DNA from: Rugamonas sp.
Lineage (GTDB): Bacteria; Pseudomonadota; Gammaproteobacteria; Burkholderiales; Burkholderiaceae_D
Direction of reading: 5' to 3'
NCBI RefSeq assembly: GCF_025354735.1
Contig: NZ_JANXMI010000244.1
Span: 1 to 64,000, forward strand
Length of the DNA: 64,000 bases
Below the pieces are notes generated by a model. It did not search any database, had not been told where the DNA came from, and was given only the letters and a program-made list of their open reading frames with translations. Below are positions 8,655 to 16,918 of the stretch, one piece after another; position 1 is the first letter of the stretch; each line of letters begins with the position of its first letter. A program made the translations under genes and the position numbers.

Positions 8655-9884
8655 TCAGCCGACCGCGTGCAGATGCGTGGCGCGGTCGTGGCCGTGGCGC
8701 CAGATCAGCAGCGCCATCGCGATGGCGAACAGGCCGCCGACCACCATCGCGCTCGACACGCCGAGATGGTCGACGGCGACGCCGCCCACCAGCGCGCCCG
8801 ACGCCAGCGAAATCTGCGCGGTGGCGACGAAGACGGCGCCGCCGCTTTCCATCGCGTGCGGCGCGGCCTGGAACATCCAGGTCTGCACCGAGATCGGCAT
8901 CGAGCCGAACGCCAGGCCCCAGATCACGATCAGCGCGCTGACGGCGACCATGCTGGTGCCGAACAGCGGCATCACCAGCGCCGACAGGCCCAGCACCAGT
9001 CCGGTGGCGATCAGCGCGCCGCGCACGCTGCGCGCCACGGCCCAGCCGCCGATGATGTTGCCGATGAAGCCGGCCGCGCCATAGGTCAGCAGCAGCGCGC
9101 TGATGGTCTTGGCCGACATGCCGCCGACCTGCGCGAGGAAGGGCGTGATGTAGGTGTAGGTGGCGAACTGGCCGATGAAGATCAGCGCCGTGGCCAGCAT
9201 GCCGAGACGGGCTTTTTTAATCTTCAGCAGCTGCGGCAGGTCGCGCGCCTTCATCGCCACGGCCGTCGGCAGCGCCGGCATCAGCGCCAGCATGGCGACC
9301 ACGCCCAGCACGGCCAGCACGACGCCGGCGCCGAACGCCACGCGCCAGCCGACCAGTTCCCCGATCAGCGCGCCGGCCGGCACGCCGGCCACGGTGCCGA
9401 GCGAAATGCCGGCGAAGATCAGCGAGGTGGCGCGCGCGCCCGACGCCGCCGGCACCAGGCGCGGGCCCAGTCCGCCGCCGATGGCCCAGAAGCCGCCGAC
9501 GCCGATACCGAGCAGGGCCCGGCCGAACAGCGTCAGCGCGAACGAGGACGACAGCGCCACGATGCCGTTCGACACCGCCAGCAACACCATCAGGCCGACG
9601 ATCACGTAGCGGCGGTCGCTCTTGCCGGCGGCCAGCGGCACTAGCAGCGCGGCCAGCGTCGCCACCAGGCCGGGGATGGTCACCATCATGCCGGCCACGC
9701 CCTCGGTGACGCGCAATTCGGCGGCGATGCTGGGCAGCAGGCCGACCGGCAGGAATTCAGTGGTGACCAGCGCGAAGGCGCCGAGCGCGACCGACAGCAC
9801 GGCCAGCCAGGCCGCGCCGGTGGGCGTTTCGACGGGCGACGACGGGTCCGGCAGCGGCGCGGCCGCGTTGTTATTGGCTTGCAT
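8655..9884 (-). CDS. MFS transporter, AraJ/drug-efflux type
   Basis: 409-residue inner-membrane transporter with about 12 hydrophobic helices. It carries the LVTTEFLPVGLLPSIA start and the RALLGIGVGGFWAI and GVPAGALIGELVGWR segments seen in AraJ/YdhP/NepI-like proton-driven exporters. GAGG lies 7 nt before the ATG. It is divergent from a TetR-type regulator across a 127-bp spacer carrying two palindromic operator candidates, so it is probably the regulator's target. Substrates of this subfamily range from drugs to purine nucleosides and sugars; which applies here cannot be told. Confidence 0.9.
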   Translation of the reverse strand: MQANNNAAAPLPDPSSPVETPTGAAWLAVLSVALGAFALVTTEFLPVGLLPSIAAELRVTEGVAGMMVTIPGLVATLAALLVPLAAGKSDRRYVIVGLMVLLAVSNGIVALSSSFALTLFGRALLGIGVGGFWAIGGGLGPRLVPAASGARATSLIFAGISLGTVAGVPAGALIGELVGWRVAFGAGVVLAVLGVVAMLALMPALPTAVAMKARDLPQLLKIKKARLGMLATALIFIGQFATYTYITPFLAQVGGMSAKTISALLLTYGAAGFIGNIIGGWAVARSVRGALIATGLVLGLSALVMPLFGTSMVAVSALIVIWGLAFGSMPISVQTWMFQAAPHAMESGGAVFVATAQISLASGALVGGVAVDHLGVSSAMVVGGLFAIAMALLIWRHGHDRATHLHAVG

Positions 9885-9950
9885 GAGTCATCCTCGGAGA
9901 GTGTGGGTGGCAGATTGAGAAGTACGGCGTAAAAAACCCTTGAGTTTTTT

Positions 9951-9960
9951 ACTGATCGGT
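9951..9960. promoter_or_regulatory. Candidate TetR operator, upstream copy
   Basis: ACTGATCGGT, a one-mismatch version of the perfect 10-bp palindrome next to the tetR-type gene. It lies 67 bp upstream of the MFS start codon, where repressor binding would block the efflux promoter. Confidence 0.5.
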
Positions 9961-10001
9961 TCATAATCGGTCACGCAGCAGACCTTGTCAACTAGTTTTT
10001 A

Positions 10002-10011
10002 ACCGATCGGT
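10002..10011. promoter_or_regulatory. Candidate TetR operator touching the regulator start codon
   Basis: Perfect palindrome ACCGATCGGT ending at the base before the ATG of the TetR-type gene. Together with the copy at 9951-9960 it suggests autorepression and co-control of the divergent MFS gene. Assignment to this regulator is inferred from position and symmetry. Confidence 0.55.
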
Positions 10012-10659
10012 ATGAAAAATATTCACAGCGATACCCAGGCAGATGCTCCCGTCGATGCCGCCGCCGCGCCGCGCAAGAGCGGCCGTCCGCGCACCTTCGA
10101 CGCCGACCACGCGCTCGACCAGGCCATGAAGGTATTCTGGGAAAAAGGCTACGAAGGCGCGTCGCTGCCGGAGCTGACCGAGGCGATGGGCATGAACCGG
10201 CCCAGCCTGTACGCCGTGTTCGGCAACAAGGAAAACCTGTTCCACAAGGCGCTGGAGCGCTACGCCTTGCCGCGCGAACAGCTGTTCGCCGCCGCGCTGG
10301 CGCAGCCGACGGCGCGCGCCGTCGTCGAATATCTGCTGCACAGCAACGCCGACGGCCAGACCGAATCGGACCAGCCGCATGGCTGCCTGGTCATCAACGG
10401 CGCGCTGGCGTGCAGCGACGACGCCCAGCCCATCCGCGAAGAATTGATCGCCCACCGCAGCGGCAACGAAGCGCGCCTGCGCGACCGCCTGCTGCAGGCG
10501 AAGACGGACGGCGACCTGCCGGCCGACACCTGCGCCGGCCAGCTGGCGCGCTATGTGATGACGGTCTCGAACGGCATGGCCGTGCAGGCCGCCGCCGGCG
10601 CCACCCGCGAACAATTGCACGAGGTGGTCGCGCTGGTACTGCGCGGCTGGCCGGCCTGA
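10012..10659 (+). CDS. TetR/AcrR family transcriptional regulator
   Basis: 215-residue one-domain-plus-ligand-domain repressor. The N-terminal helix-turn-helix (about residues 20-75) shows SGRPRTFDADHALDQAM, VFWEKGYEGASLPELTEAM and GMNRPSLYAVFGNKENLF, typical of TetR/AcrR regulators. The alpha-helical C-terminal half would bind an effector and dimerise. The ATG directly follows an operator-like palindrome and there is little room for a ribosome site apart from an A/T-rich run. Divergent from the MFS pump, which it probably represses. Confidence 0.92.
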   Translation: MKNIHSDTQADAPVDAAAAPRKSGRPRTFDADHALDQAMKVFWEKGYEGASLPELTEAMGMNRPSLYAVFGNKENLFHKALERYALPREQLFAAALAQPTARAVVEYLLHSNADGQTESDQPHGCLVINGALACSDDAQPIREELIAHRSGNEARLRDRLLQAKTDGDLPADTCAGQLARYVMTVSNGMAVQAAAGATREQLHEVVALVLRGWPA

Positions 10660-10667
10660 ACTGACGT

Positions 10668-10698
10668 GCGCCGCCGTCGGGCGATGAGCCGGCGGCGC
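10668..10698. terminator. GC-rich hairpin between convergent genes
   Basis: GCGCCGCCG and CGGCGGCGC form a perfect 9-bp stem with a 13-nt loop between the ends of the TetR gene and the FHA gene. No T-run follows on either strand, so it is only a possible bidirectional terminator or mRNA-end stabiliser. Confidence 0.35.
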
Positions 10699-10715
10699 TG
10701 CTCGGCGCCGCGCGC

Positions 10716-11693
10716 TCAGCCTCCCTGGTCGCCGTCGCCGTCATCCTTGCCCGGCTTGCTGCGCGCGGCGTCGGCGCCCGCCTTGAGTTTGGCGGCGTGG
10801 CCGAGGAATTCATCGACGCTGTGATTCGGGCTGTGCCGCACGGCCGGCGGCAGCAGCACCGACATGTACAACTCGTCGGCGGCGTGGCCGCTGTTTTGCA
10901 GATTGCTGATGAGCGCCAGGCCGCAGCCGGCCAGCAGCAAGATCCAGCTGGCCAGCGCCAGGCGTTTCGGATGGTGGGGCTTGATGGTCCACAGGTGGAA
11001 GAAAATCATGCAGCACACCAGCGCGATCGACACCAGGTTGCCGTAGCGGGTCAGCCATTCGGCCGACCAGGCGTAGGCCGCCACGTCGCTCAGCGCGCGC
11101 CAGGCGCCGACGGCCAGCATGCCGCCGCCGAGGATGAACAGGTGGCGCCCCAGCCGCGCGTGGCCGCCGAACAGGCGGTTGCCCAGCGCCCACACGCTGC
11201 TCCACACCAGGCCGCCGCCCAGGCCGGAGGCGATCACCAGCAGATACGGCGCCGCCTGCACCGGCTGCACGTGCGACATCCAGTATTCGACGGCCGTGAA
11301 CAGGGCGATCAGCAGCAGCCCCAGCAGCGCGGGCGCCGCGCCTTCCCAGCCGTGCATGGTGGTGTCGGTGCGCTCCGGCGCGACCGGGAAGTCGGCGCCG
11401 CGCACGCGCAGCCGCGTGTGGCCCAGCCGCACGACGGTGTCGCCGTCGAGCGTGACGACGCTGCGGCGCTGGCCGAGGTGGACCGTGCCGTTCCGGCCGC
11501 CGAGGTCGCGCAACTGCAACTGTCCGTTCTCGTCGATGTCGATGACGGCGTGGCGCGCGGCCGTGTGGGCGTCGTCGAGGATGAAGTCGTTGTCGTAGCC
11601 GCGCCCGAGGCGGATCGGCAGGGCCGCGATCATATGCCGCTGCAACACGTCGCCGTTGCGGGCCAGCACTTCGATGAAGTAGGGCGGCCTCAT
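10716..11693 (-). CDS. FHA-domain protein with multispanning membrane region
   Basis: 325 residues. Residues about 8-100 form a forkhead-associated domain: RLGRGYDNDFILDD, then TAARHAVIDID and LRDLGGRNGTVHL, matching the GR..xN, SxxH-like and NGT signatures; such domains bind phosphothreonine peptides. The middle (about 120-275) has five or so hydrophobic helices and the tail is charged. The ATG at 11693 overlaps the upstream protease stop (ATGA), so the longer frame beginning at 11870 is not the gene. The FHA domain would be cytoplasmic while the coupled protease is exported. No Ser/Thr kinase is visible nearby. Confidence 0.85.
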   Translation of the reverse strand: MRPPYFIEVLARNGDVLQRHMIAALPIRLGRGYDNDFILDDAHTAARHAVIDIDENGQLQLRDLGGRNGTVHLGQRRSVVTLDGDTVVRLGHTRLRVRGADFPVAPERTDTTMHGWEGAAPALLGLLLIALFTAVEYWMSHVQPVQAAPYLLVIASGLGGGLVWSSVWALGNRLFGGHARLGRHLFILGGGMLAVGAWRALSDVAAYAWSAEWLTRYGNLVSIALVCCMIFFHLWTIKPHHPKRLALASWILLLAGCGLALISNLQNSGHAADELYMSVLLPPAVRHSPNHSVDEFLGHAAKLKAGADAARSKPGKDDGDGDQGG

Positions 11694-13126
11694 GGCCGCG
11701 CCCCGCGCGCCAGCGCCGACAAAAAGGCGCGCGACAGGCGCAGGCCGTTGTCGTAGGAAACGCCGTGCGCGTCGAGCCGGCTTTGCAGACTCATCCTGCC
11801 CTCGTCGGTGCTGGCCGTCAGCAGGGCGAAATCGTAGAGGCCGGTGAACTTGCTGTAGGCGCGCACGCACAGCACGGCGCGCAGCGGCAGTTTTTTGTTG
11901 TCGATGAATTGCTCGGTGCAGCGCGGGCCGGTCAGGTGGCTGCTTTTGTCGCTGCCGAAGTCTTCATTCTTGAACGAGGCGCTGGCCTGCTGCGAAAAGC
12001 GCAGCGCGTCGAGCGTGGTGGCGCGCATGTACTGGTGGCGGATGCCGATCTGGCCGGTCTGCAACTGGCCGCTGACGAAGATGGCCGATTCCATCGCGCA
12101 ATCGGTGTCGTCGACGCTGAAGGGTTGCTCCGCCGCCGAGGAGGAGCGGCCCCAGCAGCGCATCTGTTCCGATTCGCGCACCGGCACCTGGTAGGGCCCC
12201 ATGGCCTTCAGGCTGAGCGGCGTGGCCAGCAACTGGTCGACCATCGCGCCCTGGTGGGCCAGCAATTGCGCGCCGACGACGGCGTTGAAATCGGCCGGCG
12301 GCTTGCCCTGGCGGGCGACGGTGGCCAGCAGCGCCTGCGCGTAGCGGGCCGGCACCAGGAAGCTGACCAGTTCGCCGTCCAGGCGCTTGGACACGTTGAT
12401 GCCGGCCACGGCGCCGTTGACGGTCACGCTGGGGCCGCCGCTCATGCCGGCGTTGATCGGGCCGGTGAACATCAGCTGTTCGTAAAAACTGCGCGTGACG
12501 ACGCCGTTGTAAGCGCCTTCGGAAATGGCGAAGCCGAGGTCGAGCGGATTGCCGAGCGAGTACAGATATTGTCCCTGGCTGAGCTTGGCCAGCGGTTCGG
12601 GCAGCTTGAAGAAGCCGGTGCCGTTGCGGCTCACGCGCAGCACGGCCAGGTCGTGCAACACGTCGACGGCCAGCAGTTCGACGTTGCCGCGCTGGCCGCC
12701 GGTGTCCACCCATTCGCCGACGTAGGTGGCCGGTTCGAGCGCGAACTGCGACACCACGTGGTAGTTGGTGCCGACGAGGTTGCTGGTGCCGATCAAAAAG
12801 CCGGAGCCGACCGACGACTGGGTGCGGCCGCTTTTGAGCAGCGAGCGCACTTGCAGGATGTCGTTGCGGGCCGAGGCGTAGAGTTGTTGCGCGGCGCTCG
12901 ATGGCGGCGGCAGCGGCGCGCTGTCGGCGGCCGCCGCCGCGCCCGGCTTGGCGCCGCCGGTCGCTGGAATGGTGGGTATCGTTGGACTGGCTGGCGGCGT
13001 GGCGGCCGGTGCGTGGACCAGGGCGGCGCTCGGCGCGACCGGTTTGGCCATGCCGGGCGGCGCGGCCAGCGCGCCGGCGCAGATCAGGGACAGGGTGGTG
13101 AGGCTTGCAAGCTGGTGCAGTTTCAT
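11690..13126 (-). CDS. Exported trypsin-like serine protease
   Basis: 478 residues. A signal peptide (hydrophobic about residues 6-21, cleavage near ALAAPPG) is followed by an Ala/Pro/Thr-rich linker to about residue 80 and a chymotrypsin-fold domain at about 100-275. The triad is visible: His123 in GTNYHVV, Asp159 in VLHDLAVL, Ser229 in AGMSGGPS. There is no PDZ domain, so it is not a standard DegP/HtrA. The C-terminal 200 residues are not recognised and contain several cysteines. It starts 17 bp after ribA and overlaps the FHA gene by 4 bp, so protease and FHA protein are probably co-produced and may act together. Confidence 0.85.
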   Translation of the reverse strand: MKLHQLASLTTLSLICAGALAAPPGMAKPVAPSAALVHAPAATPPASPTIPTIPATGGAKPGAAAAADSAPLPPPSSAAQQLYASARNDILQVRSLLKSGRTQSSVGSGFLIGTSNLVGTNYHVVSQFALEPATYVGEWVDTGGQRGNVELLAVDVLHDLAVLRVSRNGTGFFKLPEPLAKLSQGQYLYSLGNPLDLGFAISEGAYNGVVTRSFYEQLMFTGPINAGMSGGPSVTVNGAVAGINVSKRLDGELVSFLVPARYAQALLATVARQGKPPADFNAVVGAQLLAHQGAMVDQLLATPLSLKAMGPYQVPVRESEQMRCWGRSSSAAEQPFSVDDTDCAMESAIFVSGQLQTGQIGIRHQYMRATTLDALRFSQQASASFKNEDFGSDKSSHLTGPRCTEQFIDNKKLPLRAVLCVRAYSKFTGLYDFALLTASTDEGRMSLQSRLDAHGVSYDNGLRLSRAFLSALARGARP

Positions 13127-13143
13127 GCCGTCCCGACGGTGAG

Positions 13144-13797
13144 TTACAGTTCGCCGTCCTCGGCCGGTTCCGGCGTCAGCGGCGTCATCATGTGGCCCAG
13201 CTTGGCGGCCTTGGTGTTCAGGTAGTGCTGGTTGAAGGCGTTGCGGTTGACCAGCAGCGGCACCCGCTCGGCGACGCTGATGCCGAGGTTTTCCATCGCC
13301 GCTATCTTACGCGGATTATTCGTCATCAGGCGCAGGCTGTGCACGCCGAATTGGGCGAACATCGGTTGCACCAGCGTGTAGGTGCGCTGGTCGGCCTTGA
13401 AGCCGAGCTGTTCGTTGGCCTGCACCGTGTCGGCGCCGGCCTCTTGCAGGCGGTAGGCGCGGATCTTGTTGATGAGGCCGATACCGCGGCCCTCCTGGCG
13501 CAGGTACAGCAAGATGCCGCGGCCCTCGGCGGCGATGCGCTTGAGCGCGCCTTCGAGCTGGGCGCCGCAGTCGCAGCGCTGCGAGAACAGCACGTCGCCG
13601 GTCAGGCATTCCGAGTGCACGCGCGCCAGCACCGGCTCGCCGTTGCCGACGTCGCCCAGCACCATGGCCAGGTGTTCCTTGCCCGTGGCGTGCTCGACGA
13701 AGGCGTGCAGCGTGAACTGGGCCCACGGGGTCGGCAGCGCGCAAGAGGTCATGTATTCCAAGGTTTCTTTTGCGGGGGTATCGGCGCTGTGCGGCAT
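13144..13797 (-). CDS. ribA: GTP cyclohydrolase II
   Basis: Stand-alone RibA, first step of riboflavin synthesis: opens GTP to 2,5-diamino-6-ribosylamino-4-pyrimidinone 5'-phosphate, formate and pyrophosphate. The zinc-binding segment C-x10-C-x-C lies in [16 protein letters not shown], followed by [17 protein letters not shown] and the GTP-contacting QANEQLGF and DQRTY pieces. The ATG at 13797, preceded by AAGAG, is preferred over the in-frame TTG at 13812; it gives 217 residues. It heads the apparent ribA-protease-FHA run on the minus strand. Confidence 0.94.
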   Translation of the reverse strand: MPHSADTPAKETLEYMTSCALPTPWAQFTLHAFVEHATGKEHLAMVLGDVGNGEPVLARVHSECLTGDVLFSQRCDCGAQLEGALKRIAAEGRGILLYLRQEGRGIGLINKIRAYRLQEAGADTVQANEQLGFKADQRTYTLVQPMFAQFGVHSLRLMTNNPRKIAAMENLGISVAERVPLLVNRNAFNQHYLNTKAAKLGHMMTPLTPEPAEDGEL

Positions 13798-13824
13798 GGC
13801 TGAGCTCTTCAAGGTGGCGGTATC

Positions 13825-13869
13825 AAAGTAAAAAGGCGCGCCGGACTGATCGATCCGATCCGGCGCGCC
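13825..13869 (-). terminator. Rho-independent terminator after pirin
   Basis: On the minus strand a perfect 11-bp stem (GGCGCGCCGGA with TCCGGCGCGCC, 13-nt loop) is followed by TTTTTACTTT. It lies 66 bp past the pirin stop and 28 bp before the ribA start, so it separates the two leftward transcripts. Confidence 0.8.
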
Positions 13870-13934
13870 CCGCCATCATACCAAAACTTAGACCGGAAGA
13901 AATGTGACGGCGCTTTTCGGCCGCCGATACCTCC

Positions 13935-14639
13935 TTATTGCTGTGGCAAGTCGAACAGCAGCACTTCCGCATCGCGGGCCTGCTCCAGCGTGACCAGCGT
14001 CTCCTCGGTCAGCTTGAGGGCGTCGCCGCCTTTGAGCGCGGTGCCGTTGATGACGACCTCGCCACGGATCACATGGGCATAGGCGATGCGGCCCGGCGCC
14101 AGCGGATGCTCGAGCTTGTCCGCGCCGTCGATGATGGTGGCGTAGATGGCGGCGTTCTGGTGGATCAGCACCGAGCCTTCGCGGCCGTCGCCGGAAGCGA
14201 TCAGGCGCAGCTGGCCTTTTTTGCTGTCCGGCGTGAAGTTTTTCTCTTCATAGCTCGGTGCGATGCCCAGTTCATTCGGCTGTATCCAGATTTGCAGGAA
14301 GTGCAGGCCGTCGGTGCGCGAGTGGTTGAACTCGCTGTGCCGCACGCCGGTGCCCGCGCTCATGCGCTGCACGTCGCCGTAGTGCAACACGGAACCGGTG
14401 CCCATGCTGTCCTTGTGCTCGAGCGCGCCGTTCAGCACGTAGGAAATGATTTCCATGTCGCGGTGGCCGTGGGTGCCGAAACCCTGGGCCTGCGTGACCT
14501 TGTCTTCATTGATGACCAGCAGCGGGCCGAAACCGACGTGCTCGGGATCGTGATAGTGGCCGAAGGAGAAGGTGTGGCGCGAATCGAGCCAGCCGTGGTT
14601 GGCGGCGCCGCGTGCTTCACTTTTACGAATTTGCAACAT
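13935..14639 (-). CDS. Pirin family protein
   Basis: Bicupin of 234 residues, pirin/YhaK type. Metal ligands of the N-terminal cupin are visible: THGHRDMEII gives the H-x-H pair, and the later GVRHSEFN gives the His/Glu pair. Bacterial pirins can show quercetin 2,3-dioxygenase activity or act as redox-responsive partners. The ATG at 14639 has GGAG six nt upstream; the ATG at 14651 would lie before that ribosome site and has none, so the shorter start is chosen. It is divergent from a LysR-type gene and ends at a strong terminator. Confidence 0.92.
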   Translation of the reverse strand: MLQIRKSEARGAANHGWLDSRHTFSFGHYHDPEHVGFGPLLVINEDKVTQAQGFGTHGHRDMEIISYVLNGALEHKDSMGTGSVLHYGDVQRMSAGTGVRHSEFNHSRTDGLHFLQIWIQPNELGIAPSYEEKNFTPDSKKGQLRLIASGDGREGSVLIHQNAAIYATIIDGADKLEHPLAPGRIAYAHVIRGEVVINGTALKGGDALKLTEETLVTLEQARDAEVLLFDLPQQ

Positions 14640-14803
14640 GGTGGACTCCATTTTTTTTCAAGTTAATGTGCGATAATTTCGAAGCCTCGCTTCGGGATGG
14701 ACCGACCTGAATCTTGCCATCGCTGCACCGATGAATTCATCATACGCCGGCGCCGTGCGATTAAAAAACGGAAAATTTACCTCTCTACTGTCGAAAAAAT
14801 CGA

Positions 14804-15736
14804 ATGCTGAGATTAAGCCTGGAAGCGTTGCAAATCGTCGATGCGATCGACCGGCGCGGCTCGTTTTCCGCCGCCGGCAAGGAATTGCACCGGGTGCCGT
14901 CGACCATCTCCTACACCGTCAGCAAGCTCGAAGACGACCTCGGCGTGCAAGTGTTCGAGCGCAACGGCCCGCGCGTGCTGCTCACGCGCGCCGGCCAGGA
15001 ATTGCTCAAGGAGGGGCGCTACCTGCTCAAGGCGGCGCAAGACCTGGAGCACCGCGTGCGGCGCGTCGCCTCCGGCTGGGAAACCGAGCTGGCCATCGGC
15101 ATGGATTCGATGTTTTCGACGCTGCTGCTGCGCCAGGACATCTGCGCCTTTTACGAGGTGGCGCAGCAGACCCGGCTGCGCGTCGTGCACGAAGCCCTGT
15201 CCGGCACCTGGGAAGCGCTGCTGGACCGCCGCGTCGACCTGCTGATCGGCGCGCCCGGCGACGGTCCGGCCGGCGGCGGCTACGTGTCGCAGCCCATCGG
15301 CACGATTTCCTTCGTGTTCGCCGTCGCGCCCGGCCATCCGCTGGCGGACGTCGAGGAACCCTTGCAGCGCACGCAATTGCAACAGTATCGCGCCATCACC
15401 GTGGCCGATTCGGCGCGCCAGATGGCGCCGCGCACGGTCGGCCTGCTGCTGGGGCAGGATACGCTGGCGCTGCCGACCATGCAGAGCAAGTTCGACTATC
15501 AGCTGGCCGGGCTGGGCTTCGGCTTCCTGCCCGAACCGTGCGCCCGCGCCGCCATCGCCGCCGGCTTGCTGGTCGAAAAGCAGGTGCAGGAACCGAAGCC
15601 GGCCGAAACCTTTTACCTGGCCTGGCGCACCGGCGAGGCCGGCGCCGCGCTGAGCTGGTGGATAGAGCGCATGCGCGCACCGGGCTTGTTCGAGCGTTTG
15701 CTGCGGCATTTGCCGCGCCTGCCCTTGATGGAGTGA
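14804..15736 (+). CDS. LysR family transcriptional regulator
   Basis: 310-residue LysR-type regulator. The N-terminal helix-turn-helix holds AIDRRGSFSAAGKELHRV, STISYTVSKLEDDLG and VFERNGPRVLLTRAG. The effector-binding domain follows, with ELAIGMDSMF at its first strand. It is divergent from the pirin gene (164-bp spacer), a very common bacterial pairing in which the regulator activates pirin. The LSLEALQ start and the STIS recognition helix place it near YhaJ-like regulators, which are adjacent to yhaK pirin in enteric bacteria; that link is inference. Confidence 0.92.
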   Translation: MLRLSLEALQIVDAIDRRGSFSAAGKELHRVPSTISYTVSKLEDDLGVQVFERNGPRVLLTRAGQELLKEGRYLLKAAQDLEHRVRRVASGWETELAIGMDSMFSTLLLRQDICAFYEVAQQTRLRVVHEALSGTWEALLDRRVDLLIGAPGDGPAGGGYVSQPIGTISFVFAVAPGHPLADVEEPLQRTQLQQYRAITVADSARQMAPRTVGLLLGQDTLALPTMQSKFDYQLAGLGFGFLPEPCARAAIAAGLLVEKQVQEPKPAETFYLAWRTGEAGAALSWWIERMRAPGLFERLLRHLPRLPLME

Positions 15737-15864
15737 GGGGTGTGCTGCCGCCGGGGAAAAAGGCGGTAAGATCCGGCTCGGCCACAGGCTCGAATCGGGG
15801 CGCGGTCGAGTAGGGACTGACCCGACATCACGTCGGCGGCCATTAACGTGCATTTACTGCAATC

Positions 15865-15892
15865 TTGACAGTTGTTGGCCGACGCCAATAAT
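15865..15892 (+). promoter_or_regulatory. Sigma-70 promoter for the HDOD/EAL pair
   Basis: Perfect -35 TTGACA (15865-15870), 16-bp spacer, then AATAAT (15887-15892), five of six matches to the -10 consensus. It lies 58 bp upstream of the HDOD start codon. The rest of the 15737-15949 spacer shows nothing else. Confidence 0.65.
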
Positions 15893-15949
15893 TTCGGAGT
15901 ACCATATGAATCGCCGATCGTTCGCCACCCCAGTCTCCAGGACTTCGCC

Positions 15950-16918
15950 ATGACCACCATGTCCGCCGCGCCGCCCCTGTTCCTGCTGCCTTTGGCCGAC
16001 CGCAGCGGCGCGTCCGCCGGTTTGCTGCTGGCCTGCGCCGAGGGCGACGCCGGCGACTGGCCGCTGGACGCGCTGCAAGCGCTGGCCGCCGGCGGCCCCT
16101 GTTTCTACCGCTTGCCGTGCGCCGCCGCGCCGGCCTTGCAGCAAGCCGGCTGGCAGGCATTGCCGGCCGGCGCCGTGGCCCGCCTGGACGACGGCCTGGA
16201 CCGCGACCTGCCGCCCGCCATCGCCTGGCTGGAGGGCGACTGGTATCTGGCGCCGCCGCCCAAGCCCATCGGCCAGCAGGCGGCGTCGCGCGCGCTGGCG
16301 CTGCGGCTGGTGCAACTGGTCAACGCCGACGCCGACAACCATGAAATCGAAGCCGTGCTGCGCCAGGACCCGACGCTGTCCTACCACCTGCTGCGCCTGG
16401 TCAATTCCCTGGGCGTGGGCGGCGGCCGGCGCGTCAGCAGTTTTTCGCAGGCGATCCTGATACTCGGCCGCCAGCAATTGCGGCGCTGGCTCAACCTGAT
16501 GCTGTTCGCCTCGCGCGCCGACGATCCGCGCGCGTCCATGTTGCTGTCGCGCGCGGCCCTGCGCGCCCACGCGATGGAATTGCTGGCCCGGTGCGCCGGC
16601 CTGAACCGGACCGACCAGGACCAGGCTTTCATGGCCGGCATGTTTTCTCTGCTGGGTGCCCTGTTCGGCCTGGCGCTCGACGAGCTGTTGCAGCCGCTCG
16701 TCATCAGCGACGCCGTGCGCGCCGCGCTGCTGGCGCGGGACGGCGAGCTGGGCGCATTGCTGGCGCTGGTCGAGCAGGCCGAGCGGGGCGACTTCGCGGC
16801 GCTGAGCGCTGGCCTGGCCGCGCTGCAAATCGATGTGAACGATTACAACCGCTGCATCGCCGACGCCACGCTGTGGATGCAAGGCGTGGCCGCCGGCGCG
16901 GGCCGTTCCCATGCTTGA
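15950..16918 (+). CDS. HDOD domain signalling protein
   Basis: 322-residue cytosolic protein. The C-terminal two thirds (about residues 100-300) is an HDOD domain: VQLVNADADNHEIEAVLRQD in two pieces, LSYHLLRLVNS, and QAILILGRQQLRRWLNL. HDOD domains are metal-free HD-domain relatives that act as scaffolds in signalling. The N-terminal 95 residues occupy the place where YuxH-type proteins carry an EAL domain but show no EAL motifs. The ATG at 15950 is chosen over weaker upstream starts. It overlaps the EAL gene by 8 bp, so the two products are probably made together. Confidence 0.88.
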   Translation: MTTMSAAPPLFLLPLADRSGASAGLLLACAEGDAGDWPLDALQALAAGGPCFYRLPCAAAPALQQAGWQALPAGAVARLDDGLDRDLPPAIAWLEGDWYLAPPPKPIGQQAASRALALRLVQLVNADADNHEIEAVLRQDPTLSYHLLRLVNSLGVGGGRRVSSFSQAILILGRQQLRRWLNLMLFASRADDPRASMLLSRAALRAHAMELLARCAGLNRTDQDQAFMAGMFSLLGALFGLALDELLQPLVISDAVRAALLARDGELGALLALVEQAERGDFAALSAGLAALQIDVNDYNRCIADATLWMQGVAAGAGRSHA

